DNA of 64,000 nucleotides from Halosolutus halophilus. Its GTDB lineage: Archaea; Halobacteriota; Halobacteria; Halobacteriales; Natrialbaceae. Every line of letters begins with the position of its first letter. Position 1 is the first letter of the stretch. A model generated the notes under the pieces. It was given only the letters and a program-made list of their open reading frames with translations, was not told where the DNA came from and did not search any database. The translations under genes and the position numbers were made by a program. Location of the stretch: NCBI RefSeq assembly GCF_022869805.1, contig NZ_CP094974.1, positions 1,798,001 to 1,862,000 of the forward strand, written 5' to 3'. Positions 36,144-44,605 of the stretch are shown one piece after another.

Positions 36144-37289
36144 TTAGATGTGGGACTCGAGCAACTCGGCTTCCTCGTCGATTTCGCGGTTGTGAAGCGC
36201 CACCCCCGTCTGTCGATCGAAGACGTGGATCGCGGATTCGGGGACGCGCGCGACGTAGTGTGAGTCCCGTTCGATTCGTCTCATTCCCTCGACAGTCACG
36301 TTGAACCTCGCGTCGTTCCCCTCGGCGTCGAACCCGACGAGGAGGTTGTTCTCGTTCCCCATCGGTTCGACGACGGTCACGTGGACGGGGAAGTCGTGGT
36401 CGGTCTCGCGGGCGTCGCGGATTTCGACATCCTCCGGTCGGATCCCGAGAACCAGTTCGCGATGGTCCCCGAGTTCGTCCCGGATCGACGCCGACAGCGG
36501 ATACTCGAACCCGTTCCCGACGAGCCGATCGTCTTCGAGGGTCACGTCGAAGAAGTTCATCGATGGCTCGCCGATGAAGCCGGCGACGAACAGGTTCTTC
36601 GGCCGGTGGTAACACTCGAGCGGCGTCGCGACCTGTTGTAACTGGCCGTCGTCGAGAATCGCGATTCGATCGCCCATCGTCATCGCCTCGGTCTGATCGT
36701 GGGTGACGTAGACCGTCGTGACCCCGAGGTCGTCCTGCAGCCGCTGGAGTTCCATCCGCATCCCCGATCGGAGCTTCGCGTCGAGGTTCGAGAGCGGTTC
36801 GTCCATGAGGAACACCGACGGATCGCGAACGATCGCCCGTCCGAGCGCGACGCGCTGTTGTTGCCCGCCGGAGAGTTCGCTCGGTTTGCGGTCGAGGAGG
36901 TCGTCGATCTCGAGCAACGTCGCGGTTTCCGTGACGCGCTCGTCGATGACCTCGTCCCGGAGGTCGGTCGACTCCTCGAGGCCGAATCGCATGTTTTCGC
37001 GGACGGTCATGTGCGGATACAGCGCGTAACTCTGGAACACCATCGCGATGTCCCGTTGCTGGGCCGGCTGGTCGTTGACGACCTCGTCCTCGATCGAGAT
37101 CGTCCCCTCGGTAACCGTTTCGAGGCCGGCGATCATCCTGAGGGTCGTCGACTTTCCACAGCCGGACGGGCCGACCAGCACGAGGAACTCGCTGTCCTCG
37201 ATGTCGATCGATACGTCCTCCACGGCGACGATCTCGTCGCCACCGTCGTCGAACCGTTTCGTGACGCTCTCGAGCGTGAGTTCAGCCAT
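36144..37289 (-). CDS. sugar ABC transporter ATP-binding protein (MalK/UgpC type)
   Basis: A 381-residue ATPase that drives carbohydrate import. Walker A is GPSGCGKST at residues 40-48, the Q-loop is in MVFQSYALYPHMTVRENM, the signature is LSGGQQQRVALGRAIVRDPS, and Walker B is FLMDEPLSNLDAKLRSGMRM. The C-terminal 140 residues form the MalK-type OB-fold regulatory domain (LVLGIRPEDVEIRD). It ends a minus-strand operon after the binding protein and two permeases. Its ATG overlaps the end of a 39-codon ORF that follows the second permease. Confidence 0.93.
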   Translation of the reverse strand: MAELTLESVTKRFDDGGDEIVAVEDVSIDIEDSEFLVLVGPSGCGKSTTLRMIAGLETVTEGTISIEDEVVNDQPAQQRDIAMVFQSYALYPHMTVRENMRFGLEESTDLRDEVIDERVTETATLLEIDDLLDRKPSELSGGQQQRVALGRAIVRDPSVFLMDEPLSNLDAKLRSGMRMELQRLQDDLGVTTVYVTHDQTEAMTMGDRIAILDDGQLQQVATPLECYHRPKNLFVAGFIGEPSMNFFDVTLEDDRLVGNGFEYPLSASIRDELGDHRELVLGIRPEDVEIRDARETDHDFPVHVTVVEPMGNENNLLVGFDAEGNDARFNVTVEGMRRIERDSHYVARVPESAIHVFDRQTGVALHNREIDEEAELLESHI

Positions 37290-37401
37290 CGGTTGACACC
37301 GTCCTGGTCGTGGTTGCGTACGTAGTCATCGGTTCGTCCGTGCCGTTCGTGATCGCGTCCGTGTTCACAGTCGTGGGTTCGATCGTCATGGTCCTGTTCA
37401 T
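37282..37401 (-). other. tiny ORF bridging permease and ATPase genes
   Basis: A 39-codon Thr-rich frame (MNRTMTIEPTTVNTDAITNG and onward). Its ATG overlaps the permease stop (ATGA at 37398-37401), and its stop lies within the first codons of the ATPase gene. It may be a real peptide, a coupling ORF that keeps ribosomes on the message, or chance. No family. Confidence 0.25.
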
Positions 37402-38312
37402 GATGCCCCGGTGATCCCTTTCGCGAACTGCCGTCCGAAGACGACGTATATGAGGATCGTCGGTAGCGCGGCGATGAACGCGCCTGCCATCTGGATGTTG
37501 TACTGCTGTGCCATCGATCCCTGGAGTTCGTTCAGTGACTGCGTGACGACGTAGTTCGATCGCGCGGTGACGAGCACCAGCGCGAACAGCAGATCGTTCC
37601 AGATCTGGGTGAACTGGTAGATCAGCGTCACCGCGAACATCGGCATCGACAGCGGGAGGACGATCCGTTTGTAGATGCCGACGGCACTTGCGCCGTCGAT
37701 CTTGGCCGCCTCGATCATCGCGTCGTCCATCGTCTTGTAGTACGATCGGAAGAGGACCGTACAGATGGGGATGCCGTAGGCGGTGTGGGTGATCGTCAGT
37801 TCGATCAGGTCCGCCCGGTTCGCGAGGAACGGGGCGAACGCGAGCAGTGACGCGAGGTCGACCATCGACCAGAACTGTCGCAGCGGCACCAGCACCGACT
37901 GGTACGGCAGGAACACGCCCGCGAGGAAAATCACGAGGATTCCGACCTGTCCCCGCCAGGACAGCTTCGTCAGGCCGTAGGCGGCGAAACTGCCGAGAAT
38001 CGCCGACAGGAGCGTCGCCGGGATGACGAACACGACGCTGTTCAGCAATCCGCCCTGCAGGGTTGCAAACGCCAGTTCCCACGGTTCGACGGTGAACCAC
38101 TCCGGCTTTGGCGGTTCGAGTGGCGTCGTCCGAAGGAAGCCCGCCCGGTTCTTGAACGCCGTCGTCAGCCCGCCCCACAGCGGTGAGAGGTAGAACCCGA
38201 TCAACCCGAGCAGGGCGACATAGAGTGCCACCCGCTGCATGTCGACCGTCTCGGCTGATTCCGCGAGCCGATCGCCGGGCGTCTCCGGTTCTGTCCGCTC
38301 GGCCGCCGTCAC
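37398..38312 (-). CDS. sugar ABC transporter permease (MalG/UgpE type)
   Basis: A 304-residue membrane protein with about six transmembrane helices. The first is YVALLGLIGFYLSPLWGGLT, and a cytoplasmic EAA loop (EAAKIDGASAVGIYKRIVLP) contacts the ATPase. It starts with GTG at 38312, which overlaps the stop of an 18-codon linker ORF. It pairs with the permease at 38365-39399 to form the translocation pore of the importer. Confidence 0.92.
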   Translation of the reverse strand: MTAAERTEPETPGDRLAESAETVDMQRVALYVALLGLIGFYLSPLWGGLTTAFKNRAGFLRTTPLEPPKPEWFTVEPWELAFATLQGGLLNSVVFVIPATLLSAILGSFAAYGLTKLSWRGQVGILVIFLAGVFLPYQSVLVPLRQFWSMVDLASLLAFAPFLANRADLIELTITHTAYGIPICTVLFRSYYKTMDDAMIEAAKIDGASAVGIYKRIVLPLSMPMFAVTLIYQFTQIWNDLLFALVLVTARSNYVVTQSLNELQGSMAQQYNIQMAGAFIAALPTILIYVVFGRQFAKGITGAS

Positions 38313-38365
38313 GCGCCGTCACCTCGGCGCCGTTCGATGCCGCTCGGTCGAGTCAGGAATCCCAT
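38309..38365 (-). other. 18-codon linker ORF between the two permease genes
   Basis: A frame of 18 residues (MGFLTRPSGIERRRGDGA). Its ATG shares a base with the upstream permease stop (TGATG at 38363-38367), and its TGA overlaps the GTG start of the next permease (GTGA at 38309-38312). It gives an unbroken chain of reinitiation from gene to gene. Product function is doubtful. Confidence 0.25.
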
Positions 38366-39399
38366 CAGAGATCACCTCGCTTGTACTGCACGTACAGGTA
38401 CGGGCCGACGACCGCGAGCGCCATCAGGAAGAGGACGGTCGCCACTGCCGCACCGTAAGCCCACTGGGTCCGCGAGAACGCCACGCGGAACATCATCACC
38501 GCGAGGATGTCCGCGGACCGACCGGGGTTGTCGCCGAACATTACGAAGATGAAGTCGAACGCCTTCAGCGCGAACACCATCAACACGACCGCCGCGGACG
38601 TCGTCGACGCGCTGAGCTGTGGCACGATCACGCGCCAGTACATGCGGATCGTGCTCGCTCCGTCGACTTTCGCCGCCTCGTAGTGAGCGTCCGGAATCGC
38701 GCGTAACCCGGCCAGGTAGACGACCATCGCGTAGCCGCTGAACTGCCAGGTGAGCGCGAAGATGATCGCCGCGAGCCTCGTCCGGGGGTCGCCGATCCAG
38801 TTCATCGCGAGGAAGTCCAACCTGAGCCACCGAAGCACGACGTTTATGATCCCGGTGCTCGGGTTGTACATCCACGACCAGAAGATGGCCGTGACGACGA
38901 ACGACAGCGCCATCGGCAACAGGTAGATCGTCCGGAACGTGTTCTCGAAGCGGATGTTCTGGTCGACGAGGATCGCGAGCACGAGGCCGATAGCGAGCGA
39001 GACGACGGTGAACGCGACGAGCAGGATTACCGTGTTGCGAAATGCAGCGATGAACGACGGATCCGACGGCATCTGCGCGTACATCTCGAGCGACAGGTCG
39101 GTGTACTCCGGTTGCTGGAGGCCGCTCCAGTCGGTCAACGAGATGAGCAGGTTCCAGCCGATCGCGCCGTAGACGAACCACCCCATCAGGATCGCCGGCG
39201 GGAGCCAGAACGGGAGCGCCTCGACGGCGTCGCTGTGGCGCAGTTGCGCGAGTCGGCTGCCGTCTTCGGTTGTCGGTCCTCCGTCGGTTCGGACATCTCG
39301 CTGATCGGACCCGCTCACGTGCTCGCCCGACGCGTCGTCGCGCCTCCGGCGGAGTGATCGACGGAGACGATCGAGTACTCGTCGTATATCAAAGCCCAT
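38365..39399 (-). CDS. sugar ABC transporter permease (MalF/UgpA type)
   Basis: A 344-residue membrane protein. An unusual 60-residue charged N-terminal extension (Arg- and Asp-rich) precedes the first helix (PFWLPPAILMGWFVYGAIGW). The EAA loop is YEAAKVDGASTIRMYWRVIV. It is encoded 22 nt downstream of the binding-protein gene and upstream of the second permease, consistent with one operon. Confidence 0.92.
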   Translation of the reverse strand: MGFDIRRVLDRLRRSLRRRRDDASGEHVSGSDQRDVRTDGGPTTEDGSRLAQLRHSDAVEALPFWLPPAILMGWFVYGAIGWNLLISLTDWSGLQQPEYTDLSLEMYAQMPSDPSFIAAFRNTVILLVAFTVVSLAIGLVLAILVDQNIRFENTFRTIYLLPMALSFVVTAIFWSWMYNPSTGIINVVLRWLRLDFLAMNWIGDPRTRLAAIIFALTWQFSGYAMVVYLAGLRAIPDAHYEAAKVDGASTIRMYWRVIVPQLSASTTSAAVVLMVFALKAFDFIFVMFGDNPGRSADILAVMMFRVAFSRTQWAYGAAVATVLFLMALAVVGPYLYVQYKRGDL

Positions 39400-39420
39400 G
39401 AAATACCGGTTCGAGATACG

Positions 39421-40689
39421 TTAGAAGATTTCGACAAGTTCCTGGGTCGTCTCGTCGGGATTCCAGTTGTCCGTGAACACGGCGAACGCCTCCTCGACCT
39501 GGCTGGCCAGGTCGGGCTTGAGACCGCTGCCGTGAGCGATCGACGTGATCTGGGTGTCGGACCCTTTGAAGTCGTCCATCTGGGTCTGCAGGAACGGCGG
39601 GAATTCGTCGGTCGGCACGTCGGTTCGCGGCGGAATCGATCCCTTGCGGGGGTTGAACCGTTCCTGGGCGTCGATCGTCGAACAGTAACTGATGAAGGCC
39701 TCGGTCGCGTCGGGCGAGGGGTTGTTCGTCGGCATGACGAACGAGTCCATCACCAGCGTGTAGACGCCCTCGGTTCCGGGGAACGGGGCGTAGTCCCACT
39801 GCTCACCGTACTCGAAGTCGTCGGCGCCCTGGTACTCGCCGGCGGCCCAGTCACCGTTGTGGTGGAACGCCGCGTCACCCGTAATCACGTCCGCGTTAGC
39901 TTCGTCCCACGCGACCGTGCCGGCGTCTTCGTTGAAGTACTCGCTGTAGTCCGCGACGAGCGACAGCGACTCGTTGATCTCGTCTTCGAGATCTGCCGCC
40001 TCGCCGTCGAGGAATTGCTGGAAGGCGTCGACGCCGTGCTGGCCGGTGAAGACGACCTCCCAGAGCTGGAGCGTTCCCCACGGTTGCTGGGTCTGCTGGG
40101 CGAGGCCGACGTAGCCGGCTTCGTCGGCGGTCTCGAACGCGTCGAGGAGGTCCCCGGGTGATTCGATCGCGTCGACGTCGATCCCCGCGTCGTCGAGAAC
40201 CTCGACGTTGTAGAACACGTTGTTCAGTCGGTGGATGTTGATCGGCACCGAGACGATGTCCCCCTCGGGGCTGGCCGCATCGACGACGCCGTCGAGATAG
40301 GCGTCGTGTGCCTCGTCCTCCCACAGGTCGTCGACGGGTTCCAGCGCGTCGGCGTCGGTATACGGCCGGAGTGCCTCGCCTGGCCAGATCTGGAACGTAC
40401 TCGGCGGGTCCTGATCGAGGACGCGGGTCTGGATCTCGGCGTCGATCGCGGCGCCGGCCCCACCGGGAGCCGGATTGTTGTTGATCTCGACGTCCGAATG
40501 TTCCTCCTGGAAGCCATCGAGCAACGCGTTGAGCGCCTCTTCTTCCCCTCCGGCGGTCCACCAGTGAACGATCTCGAGTTCGCCGCCGTCGGCTGTCTCG
40601 TCCTCTGCACAGCCGGCAAGGGTCACTGCACCGATCGCACCGCTTGCTTGAAGGTATCGTCGTCGCGTTATCGTGTTGTCCTCAGTCAT
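39421..40689 (-). CDS. extracellular solute-binding lipoprotein of the sugar ABC importer
   Basis: A 422-residue family 1-type binding protein. The signal is a Tat lipoprotein signal: TRRRYLQASGAIGAVTLAGC, with the lipobox cysteine at the end. The mature protein has typical features EIVHWWTAGGEEEALNALLD and QIWPGEALRPYTDADALEPV, consistent with ugp- or glucose/mannose-like binding proteins. It captures a sugar outside the membrane for the two permeases. It is the first gene of the operon. The sugar bound is unknown. Confidence 0.93.
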   Translation of the reverse strand: MTEDNTITRRRYLQASGAIGAVTLAGCAEDETADGGELEIVHWWTAGGEEEALNALLDGFQEEHSDVEINNNPAPGGAGAAIDAEIQTRVLDQDPPSTFQIWPGEALRPYTDADALEPVDDLWEDEAHDAYLDGVVDAASPEGDIVSVPINIHRLNNVFYNVEVLDDAGIDVDAIESPGDLLDAFETADEAGYVGLAQQTQQPWGTLQLWEVVFTGQHGVDAFQQFLDGEAADLEDEINESLSLVADYSEYFNEDAGTVAWDEANADVITGDAAFHHNGDWAAGEYQGADDFEYGEQWDYAPFPGTEGVYTLVMDSFVMPTNNPSPDATEAFISYCSTIDAQERFNPRKGSIPPRTDVPTDEFPPFLQTQMDDFKGSDTQITSIAHGSGLKPDLASQVEEAFAVFTDNWNPDETTQELVEIF

Positions 40690-40699
40690 TGACCGAAAC

Positions 40700-40740
40700 T
40701 ACAGCGACCTAAGAAGCGATATTACATAATAGTATGCTAT
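40700..40740 (-). promoter_or_regulatory. putative promoter of the sugar ABC operon
   Basis: Reading the minus strand, ATAGCATACTATTATGTAATA lies about 25-45 nt before the operon ATG at 40689. This AT-rich block stands out from GC-rich surroundings and has TATA-like spacing for a short leader. Confidence 0.45.
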
Positions 40741-40979
40741 TCACTCACGTTCGAGTAGTATTAGAAATTACACTATTTCGAGCCTGACTGTCGGATCCGA
40801 TTCGATAGCCTGGCTCGAGACGGGCGGGTCAGCCGAACCCGGTGACTCCACGAGTACCTGAGCAACTCTCGAGTTGCAGCCGGTTTCGTCACTCGGATGC
40901 CGCTCCCCGGGGCGTCCCGCTCCCCGAATGGCCGATCAATCGCGCAAGGGGTAAGACAGCGGCGTGTGGACGCAACCGT

Positions 40980-41627
40980 ATGCGGGAGGCACTGGCGTAT
41001 CCGATTCGGGGCGATCACGGGGAGAAGGCGCTGCTCTCGGCGTGGCTCTGCGTCTTCGTCCACGCGATCGCTCTCCCCGTGATCGCGCTCGTTCCGCTCG
41101 TCGGGTACGCCACGACGGTCCTTTCGCGGGGCCACGTCGGCGACCCGCCGCCGTTTCTCGAGCGGGCGCTGGTCACGCGAAGTCTCGGTGCGACTCTGCT
41201 GGCGGTCGGCTACGGCATCGTGCCGATCGGGACCGCTCTCGTAACCGTTCGGCTGCTTACCGGGGCAGACCAGCCACCCACGGACGCCAACGCGATCTTC
41301 GTTCTCGCCGGTTCGACGACGATTCTGGTCGTCCTCGCGGGCTACGCGTACGTCCTGCCGATCGCACTCGCAAACTACGCCCGAGCGGGTTCGCTTCGAG
41401 CTGGCGTTTCCGGTCTCGTCGGGGTCGCGAGCCACGCCGCCTACTTCGTCGGCTGGGCTTCCGGCATCGTGCTGTTTCTCGCCGGTCTCGCCGTCTCGAG
41501 TGCGTTCGCCGATCTGGGCGGACTTTATACCGTCGCCGGATCGCTCGTCGGCGCGTACGCCGTCCTCGCTTCGAGTCGTCGGATCGCACGTGGATACGCA
41601 GAGGCAGCCGACTATCGTCGCCACTAA
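40980..41627 (+). CDS. DUF4013-family membrane protein
   Basis: A 215-residue membrane protein. The opening REALAYPIRGDHGEKALLSA is the DUF4013 signature. Helices follow at about 20-45, 65-90, 98-125, 140-165 and 175-195, with the PPPFLERALVTRSLGATLLA interhelical motif. Function unknown. The ATG at 40980 was chosen because the in-frame region upstream is not conserved in style. It is divergent from the ABC operon. Confidence 0.8.
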   Translation: MREALAYPIRGDHGEKALLSAWLCVFVHAIALPVIALVPLVGYATTVLSRGHVGDPPPFLERALVTRSLGATLLAVGYGIVPIGTALVTVRLLTGADQPPTDANAIFVLAGSTTILVVLAGYAYVLPIALANYARAGSLRAGVSGLVGVASHAAYFVGWASGIVLFLAGLAVSSAFADLGGLYTVAGSLVGAYAVLASSRRIARGYAEAADYRRH

Positions 41628-41702
41628 CCGTCACTGCACACCCGATCGTACCGGGATTGTGCGATCCGCGTGTGAATCGACTCAATCAGATCTCCCTTGA
41701 CA

Positions 41703-41727
41703 TCCTCCCCGCGCTGAAGCGCGAGGA
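41703..41727 (-). repeat. right-end-like hairpin of the TnpB element
   Basis: An inverted repeat: CGCGCT (41710-41715) pairs with AGCGCG (41718-41723), and an outer CCTC pairs with GAGG. In active elements this hairpin ends the TnpB guide RNA scaffold. Confidence 0.6.
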
Positions 41728-42041
41728 TTCCTTCGTGGGACAGCAAGCTGTTCCTGCGTCCTCGAAGGCACCCTGACCGAGACCACTGGGACCTCGGCTG
41801 TGGTTTGTGAGTAGTGCGTCGGGCCTCGAAAGAGGCGTGTGTGCTTGGGTATCCGCTTGCATCTCACAGGCCGTGTCATCGACCCGACTCGGCCCGAAGG
41901 CCGAGTAGCCATCCGACGCAGGGTTGCTTTTTGTTAACGGAGACCCCAAGCCAACTCCAGTTTTCGTCAGATGTGCTTGCCTCACGATATGCTGTCGGAC
42001 TACTTACTTATCGTGGTTGGCGTCCCTGTTGTCAGATTCAT

Positions 42042-42061
42042 CCCCGCGCTAACGCACGGGG
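42042..42061 (-). repeat. second end-type hairpin
   Basis: CCCCGCGCTAACGCACGGGG on the plus strand folds into an 8-step stem with one C-A mismatch and a TAAC loop. It resembles the first hairpin in form and lies 330 bp away in the same presumed orientation. Confidence 0.55.
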
Positions 42062-42183
42062 CTTTCTCCTTGAATTCCGGTAATTCCCTACAAGTGATGG
42101 GGCTCTCGCCGGTCAATACGCACCGGTAGTGACGCTGTTTCACGCCGAACGATGACTGCGGGATCCGTTTTCGACAGAGCCGT

Positions 42184-43401
42184 TCAGTTGGGCCGCTCCT
42201 GATCGGCCTCGAACAGATCGGGTTCGGCCTCGAGTGCCCGTAACGCGAGCCAGCAGTTCGTCAGCGGGTGATAGCCGGGTTCCACCTCCGGCCCGTGGTT
42301 TGGGCCGTCCCGATCGTGGTCCCGGCCCAGTCGTTCGTACCAGTTTCCGTAGCGAGGGTTGATCAGGTGGGCCCGCGAGTACTCCCAGAGTCGATCGTAC
42401 CAGTCGACGTACTCGTCGTCGTCCCGACTCAACAGCGCGCTCGCCCCGATGGCCTCCGTGTGAACCCAGCCGTACTTGTCGGGGACGATCGGCTGGCCGT
42501 CGGCGTCGACCGTGTAGTAGAGACCGCCGTACTCGTCGTCCCAGCCGAGGTCGACCGCGGCGTCGAAGAGTTCGCGGGCCCGCTCGCGGAGCCACCCCTC
42601 CGATCGGTGATCGGCGAGCAGCGCGAGCAGTTTCGCCCACTCGGCGTGGTGGCCCGGCTGGTACCCCGGGGGCCGAAACTGGTGTCGAGGACTGTCCTCG
42701 TTGTACGAGAGATCGGGACCCCACTCCTCGGTGTAGTGTTCCCACAGCAGGCCGTCGGTCGCACTCGTGATCTCGCGGGTAAACCGATCGGCGACGGTGT
42801 AGGCGCGGTCGAGGTACCGCGTCTCACCAGTGGCCTCGTAGGCCGCGAGTAACGCCTCGCAGGCGTGCATGTTCGCGTTCTGGCCGCGGTACGACGAGAC
42901 CGTCCCCCAGTCCGGCGTGGCCCGATCGGCGTACAGTTCGTGCTCGGGCTCCCAGAACTGCGCTTCGAGAACGTCGAACGCCCGCTCGAGTTCCGCTCGA
43001 GCACCGGGGATATCGGCCTGGTGTGCTCGCGCGCCTGCGAGGAGGACGAAGGCGTGACCGTAGCAGTACCGCGTCCGATCGGTCGCGGTCCGACCGTCGA
43101 GGAGCCAGTCGTATCCCTCCTGCCGGTCGTCCCAGTGAACCGTCGAGAGGAATCCCAGGCCGTGCTCGGCGGCGAACCGACACCAGTCCGGCCCGTCGGC
43201 GAGGACGCCGAGGCTGAAGTTGTGGACTCCCCGGGCCGTCGCGACGAGGTGTCTGGTCCGCGCGTCGTAGACGTGGCCGTCCCGTTCGTCGAGCTGTGCG
43301 ACGTAGCCGCCGATCGCGGTATCGAGACAGTCCGGATAGTAGAAGTTCAGTACGTCCCTGAACTGGTGACGGAGACCGTCCCTGGTTCGATAGATGGTCA
43401 C
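42184..43401 (-). CDS. N-acylglucosamine 2-epimerase (AGE) family protein
   Basis: A 405-residue (alpha/alpha)6-barrel protein that isomerises or epimerises sugars such as N-acetylglucosamine/N-acetylmannosamine or aldose/ketose pairs. Matching segments include FWEPEHELYADRATPDWGTV, YRGQNANMHACEALLAAYEA, PGYQPGHHAEWAKLLALLAD and KYGWVHTEAIGASALLSRDD with the conserved active-site His residues. The start is GTG at 43401. With the nearby ABC importer and WecB it gives this region a sugar-metabolism theme, but they are not in one operon. Confidence 0.85.
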   Translation of the reverse strand: MTIYRTRDGLRHQFRDVLNFYYPDCLDTAIGGYVAQLDERDGHVYDARTRHLVATARGVHNFSLGVLADGPDWCRFAAEHGLGFLSTVHWDDRQEGYDWLLDGRTATDRTRYCYGHAFVLLAGARAHQADIPGARAELERAFDVLEAQFWEPEHELYADRATPDWGTVSSYRGQNANMHACEALLAAYEATGETRYLDRAYTVADRFTREITSATDGLLWEHYTEEWGPDLSYNEDSPRHQFRPPGYQPGHHAEWAKLLALLADHRSEGWLRERARELFDAAVDLGWDDEYGGLYYTVDADGQPIVPDKYGWVHTEAIGASALLSRDDDEYVDWYDRLWEYSRAHLINPRYGNWYERLGRDHDRDGPNHGPEVEPGYHPLTNCWLALRALEAEPDLFEADQERPN

Positions 43402-43545
43402 GGATACTTCGGTCGTTCACTCGCATCGATATAGTGATTCGGGACGCAATTCCGTCGGATCGAGCGATTCGTTGGCGGGAGCTACGGGGACGATTCGGAA
43501 CGAAAACCGATACGGAAGGACGATCGATCGCTCTCGAGTCCCGCG

Positions 43546-44517
43546 CTACATGTAGCCGAGGTCGCGCAGACGCTCCATCAGGTCCTCCTTGTCCTGGGCG
43601 CGGCCCGCGCGCTCGGTGGTCCCCTCGAGGTCCTGTAGCCAGGCGGGTTCCTGGTCGCTCTTCTCGGTACTGACTTCGCTGCCGAGCGATCGGAAGCCGG
43701 CGAAGTACTTCGGTGAGATCGGGACGTCGTTCTGCTCGACGCCCTCCGGGAGGTCGTCGTCGGCCTCGGGGACGTAGCCCTCCTCGGGGAACTCGTCGAC
43801 GGTGTCCGGAACCACGAAGTTCCAGAACGCCTCCCAGACGGCCGCCTCGTCGAACTGCAGGATGGGCTGGATGCGGTCGTGGGGCGGGTAGATGTCCGGA
43901 TCGTGGCGCGGCGAGAAGAACGTCTCATCGGCGCGGGCCTCCTGCTCGTCCCAGCGGACGCCGGAGATGACGCCGTCGATGTGGTACTCCTCGAGCGCGT
44001 CGTTGAGCGCGACCGTCTTCAGCAGGTGGTTGCCGACGTAGGTGTCCAGCAGGAACGGGAACGTGTCCTCCTCGTACTCGAGGATGTTCCGGACGTGGTG
44101 CTGATTGTGCTCGGAGAGTTCGGAAATCTCGATGTCGTCGCCCGGTTCGAGGTCGTGTTCGTCGACGTACTCGCCGACGTCCTCGTTGCGCGCGTAGATG
44201 ACCTCCAGGTCCCACTCGTCGGCCCAGCGGTCGACGAAGTCGTGGATCTCGTCGAAGTGCTGGTAGTGGTCGATGAACACCGCCGGGGGAACCTCGAGGT
44301 CGAAGCGGTCGGCGACCTCCTTGATGAAGTAGAGGGTCAGCGTCGAGTCCTTGCCGCCGGTCCACATGACCGCCGGGTTCTCGTAGGACTCGAGGCCCTC
44401 GCGCGTGACCTCGATCGCCTTCTCGATCTTGTCCTGAATGTGTGGATACTCTTCGGGGTCCTCACCGTCGCCATCGTCGTAGTCGACGTCGACGTACTCG
44501 GGGAAGTTCTCTGTCAT
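43546..44517 (-). CDS. PP-loop ATP pyrophosphatase, PAPS reductase/CysD-like
   Basis: A 323-residue protein of the phosphoadenylylsulfate reductase/ATP sulfurylase small-subunit superfamily. The PP-loop is AVMWTGGKDSTLTLYFIKEV. The C-terminus carries the CysD-type signature (FRSLGSEVSTEKSDQEPAWL, then TERAGRAQDKEDLMERLRDL). It uses ATP to activate an adenylate intermediate, probably in sulfate or sulfur metabolism, or to modify a substrate in an unknown way. No CysN or reductase neighbour is present. An 18-bp palindrome lies only 5 bp upstream of the ATG. Confidence 0.82.
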   Translation of the reverse strand: MTENFPEYVDVDYDDGDGEDPEEYPHIQDKIEKAIEVTREGLESYENPAVMWTGGKDSTLTLYFIKEVADRFDLEVPPAVFIDHYQHFDEIHDFVDRWADEWDLEVIYARNEDVGEYVDEHDLEPGDDIEISELSEHNQHHVRNILEYEEDTFPFLLDTYVGNHLLKTVALNDALEEYHIDGVISGVRWDEQEARADETFFSPRHDPDIYPPHDRIQPILQFDEAAVWEAFWNFVVPDTVDEFPEEGYVPEADDDLPEGVEQNDVPISPKYFAGFRSLGSEVSTEKSDQEPAWLQDLEGTTERAGRAQDKEDLMERLRDLGYM

Positions 44518-44522
44518 GGGGT

Positions 44523-44553
44523 GTAATTAGATATAATTACCTCGGTTAAACCG
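44523..44553. promoter_or_regulatory. two adjacent palindromes upstream of the PP-loop gene
   Basis: GTAATTAGATATAATTAC at 44523-44540 has perfect 7-bp arms (GTAATTA/TAATTAC) around GATA. CGGTTAAACCG at 44543-44553 is a second inverted repeat (CGGTT/AACCG). Their position right before the ATG at 44517 suggests a promoter with an operator for a dimeric regulator. Confidence 0.5.
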
Positions 44554-44605
44554 TTTTTGGGAGCGGAAACCTCTGACGGGAGCCCGGATCGGTCCAGCCG
44601 GACTA

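Larger units (their letters stand above)
41686..42070 (-). mobile_element. internally deleted IS200/IS605-type (TnpB) element
   Basis: A remnant of about 385 bp. At 41703-41727 the minus strand reads a GC hairpin (CCTCGCGCTTCAGCGCGGGG), the type of right-end hairpin seen in haloarchaeal TnpB elements. At 42042-42061 there is a second hairpin (CCCCGTGCGTTAGCGCGGGG). Between them a 99-codon minus-strand frame (41686-41985) resembles the extreme C-terminal tail of haloarchaeal TnpB proteins (ending TKESSRFSAGRMSREI). The RuvC-like catalytic part is gone. It looks like a MITE/PATE-type derivative. The assignment rests on recognition of the end hairpins and was not tested by search. Confidence 0.55.
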
